The notes under the pieces are model-generated. The model was given only the letters and a program-made list of their open reading frames with translations. It did no database searches and was not told the DNA's origin. The position numbers were made by a program, and so were the translations under genes. From assembly GCA_018262895.1 (NCBI GenBank), contig JADFDJ010000007.1, positions 62,001-126,000 of the forward strand: a DNA stretch of 64,000 bases. Direction: 5' to 3'. Shown here piece after piece: positions 24,368 to 31,873 of this stretch; positions within the stretch are counted from its first letter, which is position 1, and each line of letters opens with the position of its first letter. This DNA is from Methanomassiliicoccus sp. (GTDB lineage Archaea; Thermoplasmatota; Thermoplasmata; Methanomassiliicoccales; Methanomassiliicoccaceae).

Positions 24368-24510
24368 CTTATATTTATACTTAATTGTAGCATGCTCCAC
24401 CACCCCTTTAATATTCACAATGGGGTCTATGAACGCTCAATGGCTTTGGGGAAGGTCCATGGGGAGTCACTGCGGTCGGGACGAGCCCGGTCCGCATGGA
24501 TGTTTTTTTA
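24368..24510 (+). promoter_or_regulatory. Leader region with TATA box and terminator-like hairpin before AK6
   Basis: A good TATA element (ACTTATATTTATAC, 24368-24380) is followed about 90 bases later by GCGG-T-CGGG-ACGAG-CCCG-GT-CCGC (24472-24495) and, seven bases on, T7 (24503-24509). This could terminate a short RNA. Alternatively TTTTTTTATC is itself a TATA box for a leaderless AK6 transcript from the GTG at 24535. Confidence 0.35.
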
Positions 24511-24534
24511 TCGCAGCTGCCTGTTCCTGACATC

Positions 24535-25062
24535 GTGATCCTCTCCATCACCGGCACTCCCGGGACAGGCAAGAGCAGCGTGGGAGCTTCTCTCGCGGGC
24601 AAAGGCCGCACGGTGGTGGAGCTGGGCGATCTTGTCAGGGAGCACGGTCTCTACGCTGGCATGGATGAGGAGAGAGGAAGCCTGGAGGTGGACCCTGAAG
24701 AACTCGCGGAGCGGGTACCATCCCTGCTGCCGGACGGGGATGTTATGCTCATCGGCCACCTCTCCCACTGTGTCGATGCCGACCTTATCGTGGTCCTCAG
24801 ATGCCGCCCCTCCGTCCTCAGGAAGAGGCTGGAGACAAGGGGTTGGGCCCCTGCCAAGGTGCAGGAGAACGTTGAAGCGGAGGCTCTTGACGTCATCCTG
24901 GTGGAGGCAGTGGAATCCGGCCATGAGACGCTGGAGGTGGACACCACCGAGATGACCACGGCGCAGGTCGTCGCTTCCATCGAGGAGATCCTGGCCGGAG
25001 AAAGGAAAAAGTACGAGGTCGGTCATGTGGACTGGAGCCAGGAGGTCATGGGATGGTACTAG
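24535..25062 (+). CDS. AK6/Fap7-type adenylate kinase
   Basis: P-loop nucleotide kinase of the AK6/Fap7 family, which in archaea and eukaryotes acts in small-subunit ribosome maturation with S11 and has adenylate-kinase activity. Walker A is SITGTPGTGKSSVGASL at the very start; then VVELGDLVREHGLY, HLSHCVDADLIVVLRCRPSVLRKRLETRGWAPAKVQENVEAEALDVIL, which is the family's signature helix. The track starts at 24496, adding 13 residues; family proteins begin right at the beta strand, so GTG at 24535 (175 residues) is preferred, though without a clear ribosome-binding site. Overlaps the following gene by 10 bases. Confidence 0.88.
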   Translation: MILSITGTPGTGKSSVGASLAGKGRTVVELGDLVREHGLYAGMDEERGSLEVDPEELAERVPSLLPDGDVMLIGHLSHCVDADLIVVLRCRPSVLRKRLETRGWAPAKVQENVEAEALDVILVEAVESGHETLEVDTTEMTTAQVVASIEEILAGERKKYEVGHVDWSQEVMGWY

Positions 25063-25733
25063 ACTCGAAGCGTGACAGCGTGGAGTTCATCATAACGCCT
25101 GTCGCCAAGGCGATGTCCCGTTTCGATCCCAACACCATCTCCTGGGCCTCCTTCGTCATGGCGTGGGTGGCTGGCATCCTGCTGTTCTTCAGCCCTTACA
25201 GCTGGGAGCTTTTGCTCCCCTTGTCGGCCGTGGCCGTGCTGGTGAGCGGCTTCCTCGACGCCATCGACGGCAAGGTCGCACGTCTGACCGGCAAGGCCTC
25301 GAAGCAGGGGGATGTGCTGGACCACATCCTGGACCGCTACTCCGACGTCGTGATGATAGGGGCAGTGGCCGTGTCAGCGTGGTGCAACCCCTACATCGGG
25401 ATCATGGCCATCATCGGTGTCCTGCTGACCAGCTACATGGGCACCCAGTCCCAGGCGATCGGGGCGGGGAGATTGTACGCTGGGCTCCTTGGGAGGGCGG
25501 ACCGGGTGGTGCTGCTGACGGCGGCCGCGCTCCTGCAGTTAGTTTTCATGCTGACGCTTCCTGGCACCCTCGGGGCAGGTGATCCCACCCCCTACTACCA
25601 GTACGGCTTCCTGGAGATCACCGGTTCCATAAGCCTGTCCGCCTTCGAGCTGGTCATGCTGTGGTTTGCGGTCGTGGGCAACATCACCGCGGTTCAGCGG
25701 GCGGTGACGATCTGGAATCGATTGAAGGAGTAG
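25053..25733 (+). CDS. CDP-alcohol phosphatidyltransferase, archaetidylinositol-phosphate synthase-like
   Basis: 226-residue membrane enzyme of the CDP-alcohol phosphotransferase family. The catalytic motif D-x2-D-G-x2-A-R-x8-G-x3-D-x3-D is complete: DAIDGKVARLTGKASKQGDVLDHILD (about 70-95). The subfamily block TSYMGTQSQAIGAGRLYAGLLGRADRVVLL resembles archaetidylinositol phosphate synthases, which join CDP-archaeol to inositol 1-phosphate. About five to six transmembrane helices. It overlaps the AK6 gene by 10 bases at the start and the convergent priL gene by 50 bases at the end. Confidence 0.88.
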   Translation: MVLDSKRDSVEFIITPVAKAMSRFDPNTISWASFVMAWVAGILLFFSPYSWELLLPLSAVAVLVSGFLDAIDGKVARLTGKASKQGDVLDHILDRYSDVVMIGAVAVSAWCNPYIGIMAIIGVLLTSYMGTQSQAIGAGRLYAGLLGRADRVVLLTAAALLQLVFMLTLPGTLGAGDPTPYYQYGFLEITGSISLSAFELVMLWFAVVGNITAVQRAVTIWNRLKE

Positions 25734-26775
25734 GCACATTCTCGCCCTTCGCCCCTCTTCGCGGCAGGTTCTTGATGCGGTAGTAGCTCAGAGGGTGCCT
25801 CACATTGGCCTTGGGGTTCGTGCACAGACTGTCCGGCTCATAGCATATGCCGTAGCTCTTCATGGTGGCGCACTCCGGCGGCGTGTACTCCGTTCCAGAT
25901 GTCTGGCCGGTGATGTGGTCCACCTGGTACTTCGTCTTGCCCTGATCGAAGTCGGGGGATGTGGCGTACAATGCCAGGATATCGTCCGAGGACAGTCCGA
26001 TGTGGTGCAGGAAGGCCGTCAGGGCGAAGCGGCCCAGGTGGGGTATGTTCTCTCCGGCCTGCGCCATTCCTATCAGGTGGTTGATGCAGGGCGGAAAGTT
26101 CTCCACGCTTATCTTGCCGAAGTCCTCGGCCTTGAACTGTTCCCTCTTCACGGCGGTCCGGACCTTCAGCTCCTGCAGGTCTGCGCCCAGGGCAGTGGTG
26201 ATGAACGTGTCCACCGGCAGAGGCAGCTCCTCCTCGATGCGGTCCTGGAGCGCCTGCTGGAGCACCCTGGCCAATTTCACCTGGCTCATGGCGACCTGAC
26301 CTTCCTTCACCTCCGTGTTGATGAGCTTCCACTCCTTACTACGCATTCGTGACGTGTACCGCAGGTAGTCGGAGAAGTGCATCCTGATCTCGCCCCCCTC
26401 GGTGTTGAGCCTGACCCCTAGCTGGAAGGCGACCTCCTCCACGACCTCCATACTCTCCCTCTCCAGCCTCGCGTCCATGGCCACTCCCTCCGCGAGGGCG
26501 TAGCGCTTGGTGAGGAACCTGTCGTTGACGCCGGACACGAACATCCTGGCAACCGGATACGAAAGGATCTCCTCCAGCATGTCCTCCTCGGTGCCCATGG
26601 GACGGAGGCCGATCACTCCCTCCTCCAGGGCGTCGAGGACCCTCGCCTTACCGCGCGCCCGGGCCTGCCGGTAGGCCTCGTGGGTCAGAAGGTCCTCCAG
26701 GGTCACTCCCCGGTCCCTCACATGCTCGGCCGCATCCTTGAGGAACGGGTACCTAGCGTAGTGAAGGACATCCAT
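25684..26775 (-). CDS. priL: DNA primase large subunit PriL
   Basis: 363-residue regulatory subunit of the archaeal/eukaryal primase, working with PriS (not in this window). The N-terminal half is helical (MDVLHYARYPFLKDAAEHVRDRG). The C-terminal Fe-S domain has its four Cys in PPCINHLIGMAQAGENIPHLGRFALTAFLHHIG and later PPECATMKSYGICYEPDSLC, the standard 4Fe-4S set, followed by NPLSYYR-like HPLSYYRIKN. The Pro/Ser-rich tail is likely disordered. Convergent overlap of 50 bases with the phosphatidyltransferase gene. Confidence 0.93.
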   Translation of the reverse strand: MDVLHYARYPFLKDAAEHVRDRGVTLEDLLTHEAYRQARARGKARVLDALEEGVIGLRPMGTEEDMLEEILSYPVARMFVSGVNDRFLTKRYALAEGVAMDARLERESMEVVEEVAFQLGVRLNTEGGEIRMHFSDYLRYTSRMRSKEWKLINTEVKEGQVAMSQVKLARVLQQALQDRIEEELPLPVDTFITTALGADLQELKVRTAVKREQFKAEDFGKISVENFPPCINHLIGMAQAGENIPHLGRFALTAFLHHIGLSSDDILALYATSPDFDQGKTKYQVDHITGQTSGTEYTPPECATMKSYGICYEPDSLCTNPKANVRHPLSYYRIKNLPRRGAKGENVPTPSIDSRSSPPAEPR

Positions 26776-26820
26776 CGCTTTTGGTCAGGGGGTGCGGGGA
26801 TAAATATTTTCAGAATTCTA

Positions 26821-28440
26821 TTACGCCCCGAAGCTCAAGAGGCCGGATATGGAGGACGCCACCGCCGCATCGTCAAGGGCCGCCACCAGGTCCGCCTCCC
26901 CCCTCAAAGGGCGCCTGCGGAACAGGCGCATCGCCCTCTTCCTTCCCACCCCCGGCAAGGCCTCGAGGGCCTTCAGGGGGCAGCTGTTGATGTTCAACGG
27001 ATGTTCTATCGCCGTGATGCTCCTGAACCCCCAGTCGATCACCGCAACGTCCACGAACCTGCCCAGCTCCACAGGATAGGGGATCCCTATCAGAATGGGA
27101 TAGCTGCCGATCTGGCGGCCGAAGGTGGTGTTGCCGTCCCTCAGCTCGGTGTAAACGTTCCTCAGGACCCTGCCCTGGGGCACCATCCTTCGCAGCATCG
27201 GTAGATCGATCTCCCGGCGCACCATCTCCTTGAAGCGAACGAAATCGGAGTGGTCCACGGTACGAGGGAAGGTCCTGCGAACGGGGATCACCTGGCGGAC
27301 GTTGATGCGCCGCAGGAGCAGGCCTTCGGCGAGCACCGTTCTCAACAGCTCCTCGTTCATCCGCAAGCTGTCCCTGGTCTCCCCCTCAAGGCCGACAATG
27401 AAGTTCAGGCCCGGCAGGAGCTCAGGAAGGCCGGTGGCCCCTACGATACCTCCGATGCGGTTTATGATGCGGATCGCTTCAAGTGCCTGCTCGGAAGTGG
27501 AGTTCAGGTTGTTGGCCTTCGCCACCGCGGGATCGGCGCTCTCCAAGCCCAGCGCCAGCACGTTGCCGCTGGTGCAATGGCGCACCAGAGACCTCAGGAC
27601 CGCCTCCGCCTCCTGGGGGTAAGTGCCCACCACTGCAGGATTGGCATTGTCCACGTGAAGTACATCGAAGTTGAGAGAGGACACGCCGGAGAACAGATCC
27701 TCCACGGCCCTGGGATCAGGCCGGGGCGGGTCACCGGCCGTGAGATCCGCCTTGTATGAAAGGATGCACGTCTGCGCCCCCAGCCTTAGGTTGGTTACCC
27801 CCAGCTCGCGGAGCCTTCGGCACTCAGCAATGACATCGACCTGGTCCCGGAAGGTGGGAGCCCCCTTTAGCGGCTCGATGCAGAACGAGCAGCCTCCTGA
27901 GAGGTATCGGACGCATCCCCTGAAGGTCTCCACCTCCGCGATCAAGGGCTGAGGGTGGTCAGGGTGAGAGAGCACGGCGTCCGCCCCCGACAGCAGCCAA
28001 GTGTTCCACTCCTCCATGGTCCTCCACCTTTCCCCGCTCCCTGTACCTGACAGGAGGTCGTGGACCATGGCTGCCGCATCTAAATGGGCGAAGTTATGGA
28101 ACATGCCCTGGTATCTAGCGTCCGAGGCCGCCGGACCTCCCAGCACCGTGACCCCCGGCAGTATGTTGGACAGCTCCTCTATCTCCCTCCCGGACGCGGG
28201 CATGGCCCTAAGATACTTGCCGGGAACGGCGGAGCCGGCGATGATGAGGCTGAGGTCGGTCCTGGGCAGCGTGACCCCCCGGCGCCACTGCTCGACGGTC
28301 AAGTATGTTGCCTCCGCCCCCGCCTCCCGCGCCGCCCCAAAGGCGGCCCTGATCTGCGGCGAGATGTATGGGGGGACCCCAAGGCAGGCAGGCTCGTCCA
28401 CAAAGCCGTCGATTATCAGCGCCTTCCGGACCTTGGCCAT
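26821..28440 (-). CDS. Radical SAM protein with C-terminal helix-hairpin-helix
   Basis: 539 residues. The N-terminal part (ALIIDGFVDEPACLGVPPYISPQIRAAFGAAREAGAEATYLTVEQWRRG) looks like the cobalamin-binding-like domain of B12-type radical SAM enzymes. The radical SAM cluster is RGCVRYLSGGCSFC (C-x6-C-x2-C, near 175), followed by a barrel with LRLGAQTCILSYK and LALGLESADPAVAKANNLN. The C-terminus has a DNA- or RNA-binding HhH: PLKALEALPGVGRKRAMRLFRRRPL. Such proteins are conserved in methanogens and relatives, but I know of no assigned reaction. It lies upstream of priL on the same strand, 45 bases apart. Confidence 0.87.
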   Translation of the reverse strand: MAKVRKALIIDGFVDEPACLGVPPYISPQIRAAFGAAREAGAEATYLTVEQWRRGVTLPRTDLSLIIAGSAVPGKYLRAMPASGREIEELSNILPGVTVLGGPAASDARYQGMFHNFAHLDAAAMVHDLLSGTGSGERWRTMEEWNTWLLSGADAVLSHPDHPQPLIAEVETFRGCVRYLSGGCSFCIEPLKGAPTFRDQVDVIAECRRLRELGVTNLRLGAQTCILSYKADLTAGDPPRPDPRAVEDLFSGVSSLNFDVLHVDNANPAVVGTYPQEAEAVLRSLVRHCTSGNVLALGLESADPAVAKANNLNSTSEQALEAIRIINRIGGIVGATGLPELLPGLNFIVGLEGETRDSLRMNEELLRTVLAEGLLLRRINVRQVIPVRRTFPRTVDHSDFVRFKEMVRREIDLPMLRRMVPQGRVLRNVYTELRDGNTTFGRQIGSYPILIGIPYPVELGRFVDVAVIDWGFRSITAIEHPLNINSCPLKALEALPGVGRKRAMRLFRRRPLRGEADLVAALDDAAVASSISGLLSFGA

Positions 28441-28630
28441 AGACCGAAGTAAGAGTGGTGGTGTATATCAATTAGGCCCTTGTGACCACCCGTGCGTCCG
28501 CTTTTACGCCTTCCAGGGATCGTCCGTTCGCTATGAAGGGCAGGATTCCAATATCTTATACGATAATCGTACAGGCTAGCGCTAGAACGAGCGAGAAAGG
28601 AACGGTTCACGGTCAAATCCCTGCTAATCC

Positions 28631-28640
28631 TTATATAATA
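28631..28640 (+). promoter_or_regulatory. TATA box of the malic enzyme gene
   Basis: CCTTATATAATATGATG about 70 bases before the ATG is a near-consensus archaeal TATA box, implying a leader of about 45 bases. The rest of the 264-base gap between this gene and the divergent radical SAM gene shows no ORF of note. Confidence 0.65.
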
Positions 28641-28704
28641 TGATGTAAGATTTCGAGACACCCGGGCCCTGAAAACAGATCCAAACCCGGCGGAGTCGTT
28701 TCTC

Positions 28705-30051
28705 ATGACTATGGATAATAAGACCGAGGAGGAGATGCTGAAGAAAGCGTACGAGCCGGCCAGGCTGGCAATGAAATACCACCCGTTCTACGAGGGTAAG
28801 ATCGAGGTAACCGCCAAGTGCCCGGTCAAGAGCTTTCAGGATTTCGCCATCTGGTACACCCCCGGCGTAGCCGAGCCCTGCAAGGACATCAAGGCCCACC
28901 CCGAGAGAGTGTACGACCACACCTCCAAAGGCAACATGGTGGCGGTCGTGTCCGATGGCACCAGGGTCCTCGGTCTGGGGGATATCGGGCCCGAGGCAGG
29001 CCTGCCGGTGATGGAGGGCAAGGCCCTGCTGTTCAAGTACCTGGGGGGCGTGGACGCCGTCCCCATATGCTTGGACACGAAGGACCCTGAGGAGATCATC
29101 AAGACCGTCAAGTACCTGGCCCCCTCCTTCGGAGGCATCAACCTCGAGGACATCGAGAACCCGAAGTGCTTCGAGATCCTGGACCGTCTCCGAGCGGAGA
29201 TGGACATCCCGGTATGGCATGACGACCAACAGGGGACCGCCACCATCGAGACCGCGGGAGCTATCAACGCTCACAAGCTCGTGGGAAAAAAGATCGGGGA
29301 GTCGAAGGTCGCCATGATAGGGGCGGGCGCGGCCAACATCGCCATCGCCAGGGTGATGGTGTCCGCGGGCTTCAACATCAAGAACATAGTAATGGTGGAC
29401 AGCAAGGGGACGTTGCATCAGGGAAGGACCGATATCGACGATTCGTACAAGGAGAAGTGGTTCATGTGCACGCACTCCAACGCCGAGAACATCGTCGGCG
29501 GGGGCAAGGAGGCGATGAAGGGCGCGGACATCGTGGTGGCCGCATCCAAGCCCGGCCCGGGTACCATCCTCAAGGAATGGGTCCAGGGCATGGCCGATGA
29601 TTCCATCGTGTTCGCCACCGCCAACCCCATACCGGAGATATGGCCGTGGGAGGCCAAGGAGGCGGGTGCCCGCATCATCGCTACTGGTCGCTCCGACTTC
29701 CCCAACCAGGTCAACAACTCCCTGGGCTTCCCGGGCATATTCCGAGGAGCGCTGGACGTGAGGGCCAGGACCATCACCGACGAGATGTGCATCGCTGCGG
29801 CCATGGAGATCGCCAAGACAGCAGAGGATAGGGGCCTGACGGAGACCCACATCGTGCCCACGATGGACGAGTGGGAGGTGTTCCCCCGGGAGGCCGTCGC
29901 CGTAGGAATGAAGGCCATAGAGACCGGTGTGGCCCGCACCAAGATGAGCAGGGACGAGCTGATGCACCGTGCCGAGACCGCCATCAAGCGGGCCCGCGGC
30001 GAGACCCAGCTGCTCATGGACTCCGGATACATCCGCGACTTCCCTGAGTAA
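28705..30051 (+). CDS. NAD(P)-dependent malic enzyme
   Basis: 448-residue cytosolic enzyme that oxidatively decarboxylates malate to pyruvate. Family blocks: AIWYTPGVAEPC, VVSDGTRVLGLGDIGPEAGLPVMEGKALLFKYLGGVDAVPICLDT, INLEDIENPKCFEI, VWHDDQQGTATIETAGAINAHKL with the metal-binding Asp pair, and the Rossmann motif VAMIGAGAANIAIARVM. It lacks the phosphotransacetylase-like C-terminal domain of the long bacterial MaeB type. The usual DDQHGTA reads DDQQGTA here. It has a strong upstream TATA box and is a single-gene unit. It links the C4 acid pool to pyruvate and could supply the acetolactate route suggested by the gene at 30595. Confidence 0.94.
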   Translation: MTMDNKTEEEMLKKAYEPARLAMKYHPFYEGKIEVTAKCPVKSFQDFAIWYTPGVAEPCKDIKAHPERVYDHTSKGNMVAVVSDGTRVLGLGDIGPEAGLPVMEGKALLFKYLGGVDAVPICLDTKDPEEIIKTVKYLAPSFGGINLEDIENPKCFEILDRLRAEMDIPVWHDDQQGTATIETAGAINAHKLVGKKIGESKVAMIGAGAANIAIARVMVSAGFNIKNIVMVDSKGTLHQGRTDIDDSYKEKWFMCTHSNAENIVGGGKEAMKGADIVVAASKPGPGTILKEWVQGMADDSIVFATANPIPEIWPWEAKEAGARIIATGRSDFPNQVNNSLGFPGIFRGALDVRARTITDEMCIAAAMEIAKTAEDRGLTETHIVPTMDEWEVFPREAVAVGMKAIETGVARTKMSRDELMHRAETAIKRARGETQLLMDSGYIRDFPE

Positions 30052-30091
30052 ACCTTTTTCTCCTTTCCCTTTATCTATCATCTGGATTCGT

Positions 30092-30535
30092 ATGAGGTAT
30101 ACCGAGGCACGGCCGGGCAGGATATTCGTCATCAGGCTTGAACAAGGCGAAGTGGTGCACGAGGTCCTTGAGAGGTTCGCCGAGGACAAGGGCGTAAAGG
30201 CCGCCGCCCTCATAGTGGTCGGGGCCGCAGATAAGGACAGCAAGCTCGTGGTCGGTCCCCAGGATGGCGATGCCCGCCCGGTGAGACCTTTGGGTTATAC
30301 GCTCCCGGACGTGCATGAGATGACCGGTTCCGGCACACTGTTCCCCAACGAGGAGGGCCGCATGATGCTCCATGTACACGCCGCCTTCGGGAGGGATGGC
30401 AGGGCCACCATGGGATGTATCCGCCGCGGCGTGGTGGTGTGGCAGATACTGGAGGTAATCATGATAGAGCTCCTGGGCATCGATGCAGTAAGAAAAAGGG
30501 ACGCCCCCACCGGCTTCGAGATGCTTGAACCGTGA
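30092..30535 (+). CDS. PPC/DUF296 domain protein
   Basis: 147 residues from ATG at 30092 (MRYTEARPGRIFVIRLEQGEVVHEVLERFAEDKGVKAAALIVVGAADKDSKLVVGP); the longer track ORF starts inside the malic enzyme gene. The DUF296/PPC fold (found with AT-hooks in plants, alone in prokaryotes) is clear, including PLGYTLPDVHEMTGSGTLFPNEEGRMMLHVHAAFGRDGRATMGCIRRGVVVW, with conserved His residues that may bind metal in the trimer. Function unknown. It follows the malic enzyme by 40 bases, so may be co-transcribed. Confidence 0.9.
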   Translation: MRYTEARPGRIFVIRLEQGEVVHEVLERFAEDKGVKAAALIVVGAADKDSKLVVGPQDGDARPVRPLGYTLPDVHEMTGSGTLFPNEEGRMMLHVHAAFGRDGRATMGCIRRGVVVWQILEVIMIELLGIDAVRKRDAPTGFEMLEP

Positions 30536-30594
30536 GATGGGCATGCGATGGCCAGGGCTACTGTTTTTAATAAAAAGCTAGCGATGAACGGAAC

Positions 30595-31323
30595 ATGAAC
30601 CGCCTTGCTCAGGTCGCCCTTGTCCTTGTCGTCATCGCAGCCGTATTAGTTGCGGCCATCCTAACGTTGGCCGCCCCCCTCAAGCAGGACCGGGAATCTC
30701 TTTACCAGGTCGGGTCCCTTAACGACCTTGTGGAGGGCAAATACGACGGCATCGCTTCCGTTGGCGACATCCTCTCGCAGGGCGATATCGGCCTGGGGAC
30801 GTTCGATGGCCTGGACGGGGAAATGATGGTCCTGGACGGTAAGTGCTACAAGGCACGGGCTGACGGTACTGTGCAGGTCATCAGCGCCGGCGAGACCACG
30901 CCCTTCGCGCAGGTCACCCGGTTTGATGTCGATAGCACCATCGACCTTCAGGGACACTTGAACCTGAGCGAGGTGGAAGGTCTGGTAGAGGCAGCCCTCC
31001 CCTCGTCCAGCTCTTTTTATCTCATCAAGATCACCGGGACCTTCGACAACGTTACTGTACGATCCGTTCCCAAGCAGGCAGCTCCCTACCCTCCCCTGGC
31101 TGATGTCGTTGAGAACCAGACGGTGTTCGATCATGAAGGAATCGAAGGGACCCTGATCGGCCTGTGGAGCCCGTCCGACACCTCTGTCCTGAGCTCGACG
31201 GAGTTCCACTTCCACTTCCTGAGCAGCGACCGCACCAAGGGCGGCCATGTGCTGGACTTGGACCTCACGGACCTCCGTGCGGAGTGGGACCTCACATCTC
31301 GGTACGTTGTCGACCTGGAGTGA
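30595..31323 (+). CDS. budA: Alpha-acetolactate decarboxylase, exported or membrane-anchored
   Basis: Converts acetolactate to acetoin. After an N-terminal hydrophobic segment (LAQVALVLVVIAAVLVAAILTLAAP, residues 4-28) comes the family pattern YQVGSLNDLVEGKYDGIASVGDILSQGDIGLGTFDGLDGEMMVLDGKCYKARADGTV, then PFAQVTRF and the zinc-ligand block TLIGLWSPSD ... FHFHFLSSDRTKGGHVLDLDL (His-x-His ... His). Total 242 residues matches the family. The hydrophobic leader lacks a clear lipobox and may act as an uncleaved anchor. TATA-like TTTTTAATAAAAAGC lies just upstream of the ATG. No acetolactate synthase gene is nearby. Bacterial relatives are also sometimes exported. Confidence 0.9.
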   Translation: MNRLAQVALVLVVIAAVLVAAILTLAAPLKQDRESLYQVGSLNDLVEGKYDGIASVGDILSQGDIGLGTFDGLDGEMMVLDGKCYKARADGTVQVISAGETTPFAQVTRFDVDSTIDLQGHLNLSEVEGLVEAALPSSSSFYLIKITGTFDNVTVRSVPKQAAPYPPLADVVENQTVFDHEGIEGTLIGLWSPSDTSVLSSTEFHFHFLSSDRTKGGHVLDLDLTDLRAEWDLTSRYVVDLE

Positions 31324-31359
31324 TAAAAAAAGGACCGATCTCGGCGCCTCGGCGCCGAG
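31324..31359 (-). terminator. Strong hairpin terminator between convergent genes
   Basis: CTCGGCGCC-TC-GGCGCCGAG (31340-31359) is a perfect 9-base-pair stem. On the minus strand it is followed by ATCGGTCC and T7, placing a terminator just after the EF-1beta stop. The hairpin could also protect or stall the converging plus-strand budA transcript. Confidence 0.7.
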
Positions 31360-31366
31360 AGAGGTT

Positions 31367-31633
31367 TCAGATAAGGGTAACGGTGGTGTTCTCCACGCTC
31401 TGTATCTGGGGAACGGAACGCAGGGCCTCTTCCAGCTTCTCGATGATGCCCGAGGTATCGTCCATGATGCATGTTATCTCGATGATCTTCAGGCCGAAGG
31501 CGAAGGGCTTGACGACAACATTGTTGATCGCCACGCCCTCGGGGATCGTACCAGGAATGGATTTGATAATGTCCTCGAGAGGTGCCTCTGGGCTTTCGGG
31601 GATCATGTTGTAGACTGCGGCCACCTTTCCCAT
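31367..31633 (-). CDS. ef1b: Elongation factor 1-beta (aEF-1beta)
   Basis: 88-residue guanine-nucleotide exchange factor for EF-1alpha, from ATG at 31633 (MGKVAAVYNMIPESPEAPLEDIIKSIPGTIPEGVAINNVVVKPFAFGLKIIEITCIMDD). The alpha-beta sandwich and the FGLKII strand are typical. The track's 142-residue ORF is a frame-shadow extension through the zinc-ribbon gene. It begins 8 bases after the zinc-ribbon stop, with a GGTGAT ribosome-binding site in the gap; this gene pair is common in archaea. Confidence 0.93.
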   Translation of the reverse strand: MGKVAAVYNMIPESPEAPLEDIIKSIPGTIPEGVAINNVVVKPFAFGLKIIEITCIMDDTSGIIEKLEEALRSVPQIQSVENTTVTLI

Positions 31634-31641
31634 GTTATCAC

Positions 31642-31812
31642 CTAAGGACCGGTGAACCCGCACTTGGTGCAGGTGTAAGTGATGCTCTGGTCCCTGCACT
31701 GGGGGCAGCGGCCGATCTCGACCACACCGCACTCGGGGCACTTGAAGAACGTCATACCGTCGTTCTTGCCCAGCCTTACTCCGCATGAGCTGCAAATCTT
31801 CTCGGACTCCAT
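31642..31812 (-). CDS. Archaeal zinc-ribbon protein (56 residues), upstream of EF-1beta
   Basis: Not in the ORF track. From ATG at 31812: MESEKICSSCGVRLGKNDGMTFFKCPECGVVEIGRCPQC ... TYTCTKCGFTGP, stop TAG. Four CxxC pairs form two zinc fingers, as in the small haloarchaeal two-finger proteins encoded next to EF-1beta. Function is not established, but the tight coupling to a translation factor suggests a ribosome-related role. No transmembrane or signal segment. Confidence 0.9.
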   Translation of the reverse strand: MESEKICSSCGVRLGKNDGMTFFKCPECGVVEIGRCPQCRDQSITYTCTKCGFTGP

Positions 31813-31873
31813 GATATTCACCGGATTTGAGCCGAGAGAGTTTTCTCCTTGTATATAAGGCCTTGCTGCCGCC

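Noticed and set aside
24430-24500. GGGGAAGGTCC resembling the RNase P RNA conserved GAGGAAAGUC element
   Set aside because: Only a partial match; the gap is far too short for an archaeal RNase P RNA and no partner conserved regions are found.
28624-30243. 539-residue minus-strand ORF opposite malic enzyme
   Set aside because: Long antisense frames are common in GC-rich genes; its translation is His/Gly/Leu-rich noise and malic enzyme is unambiguous.
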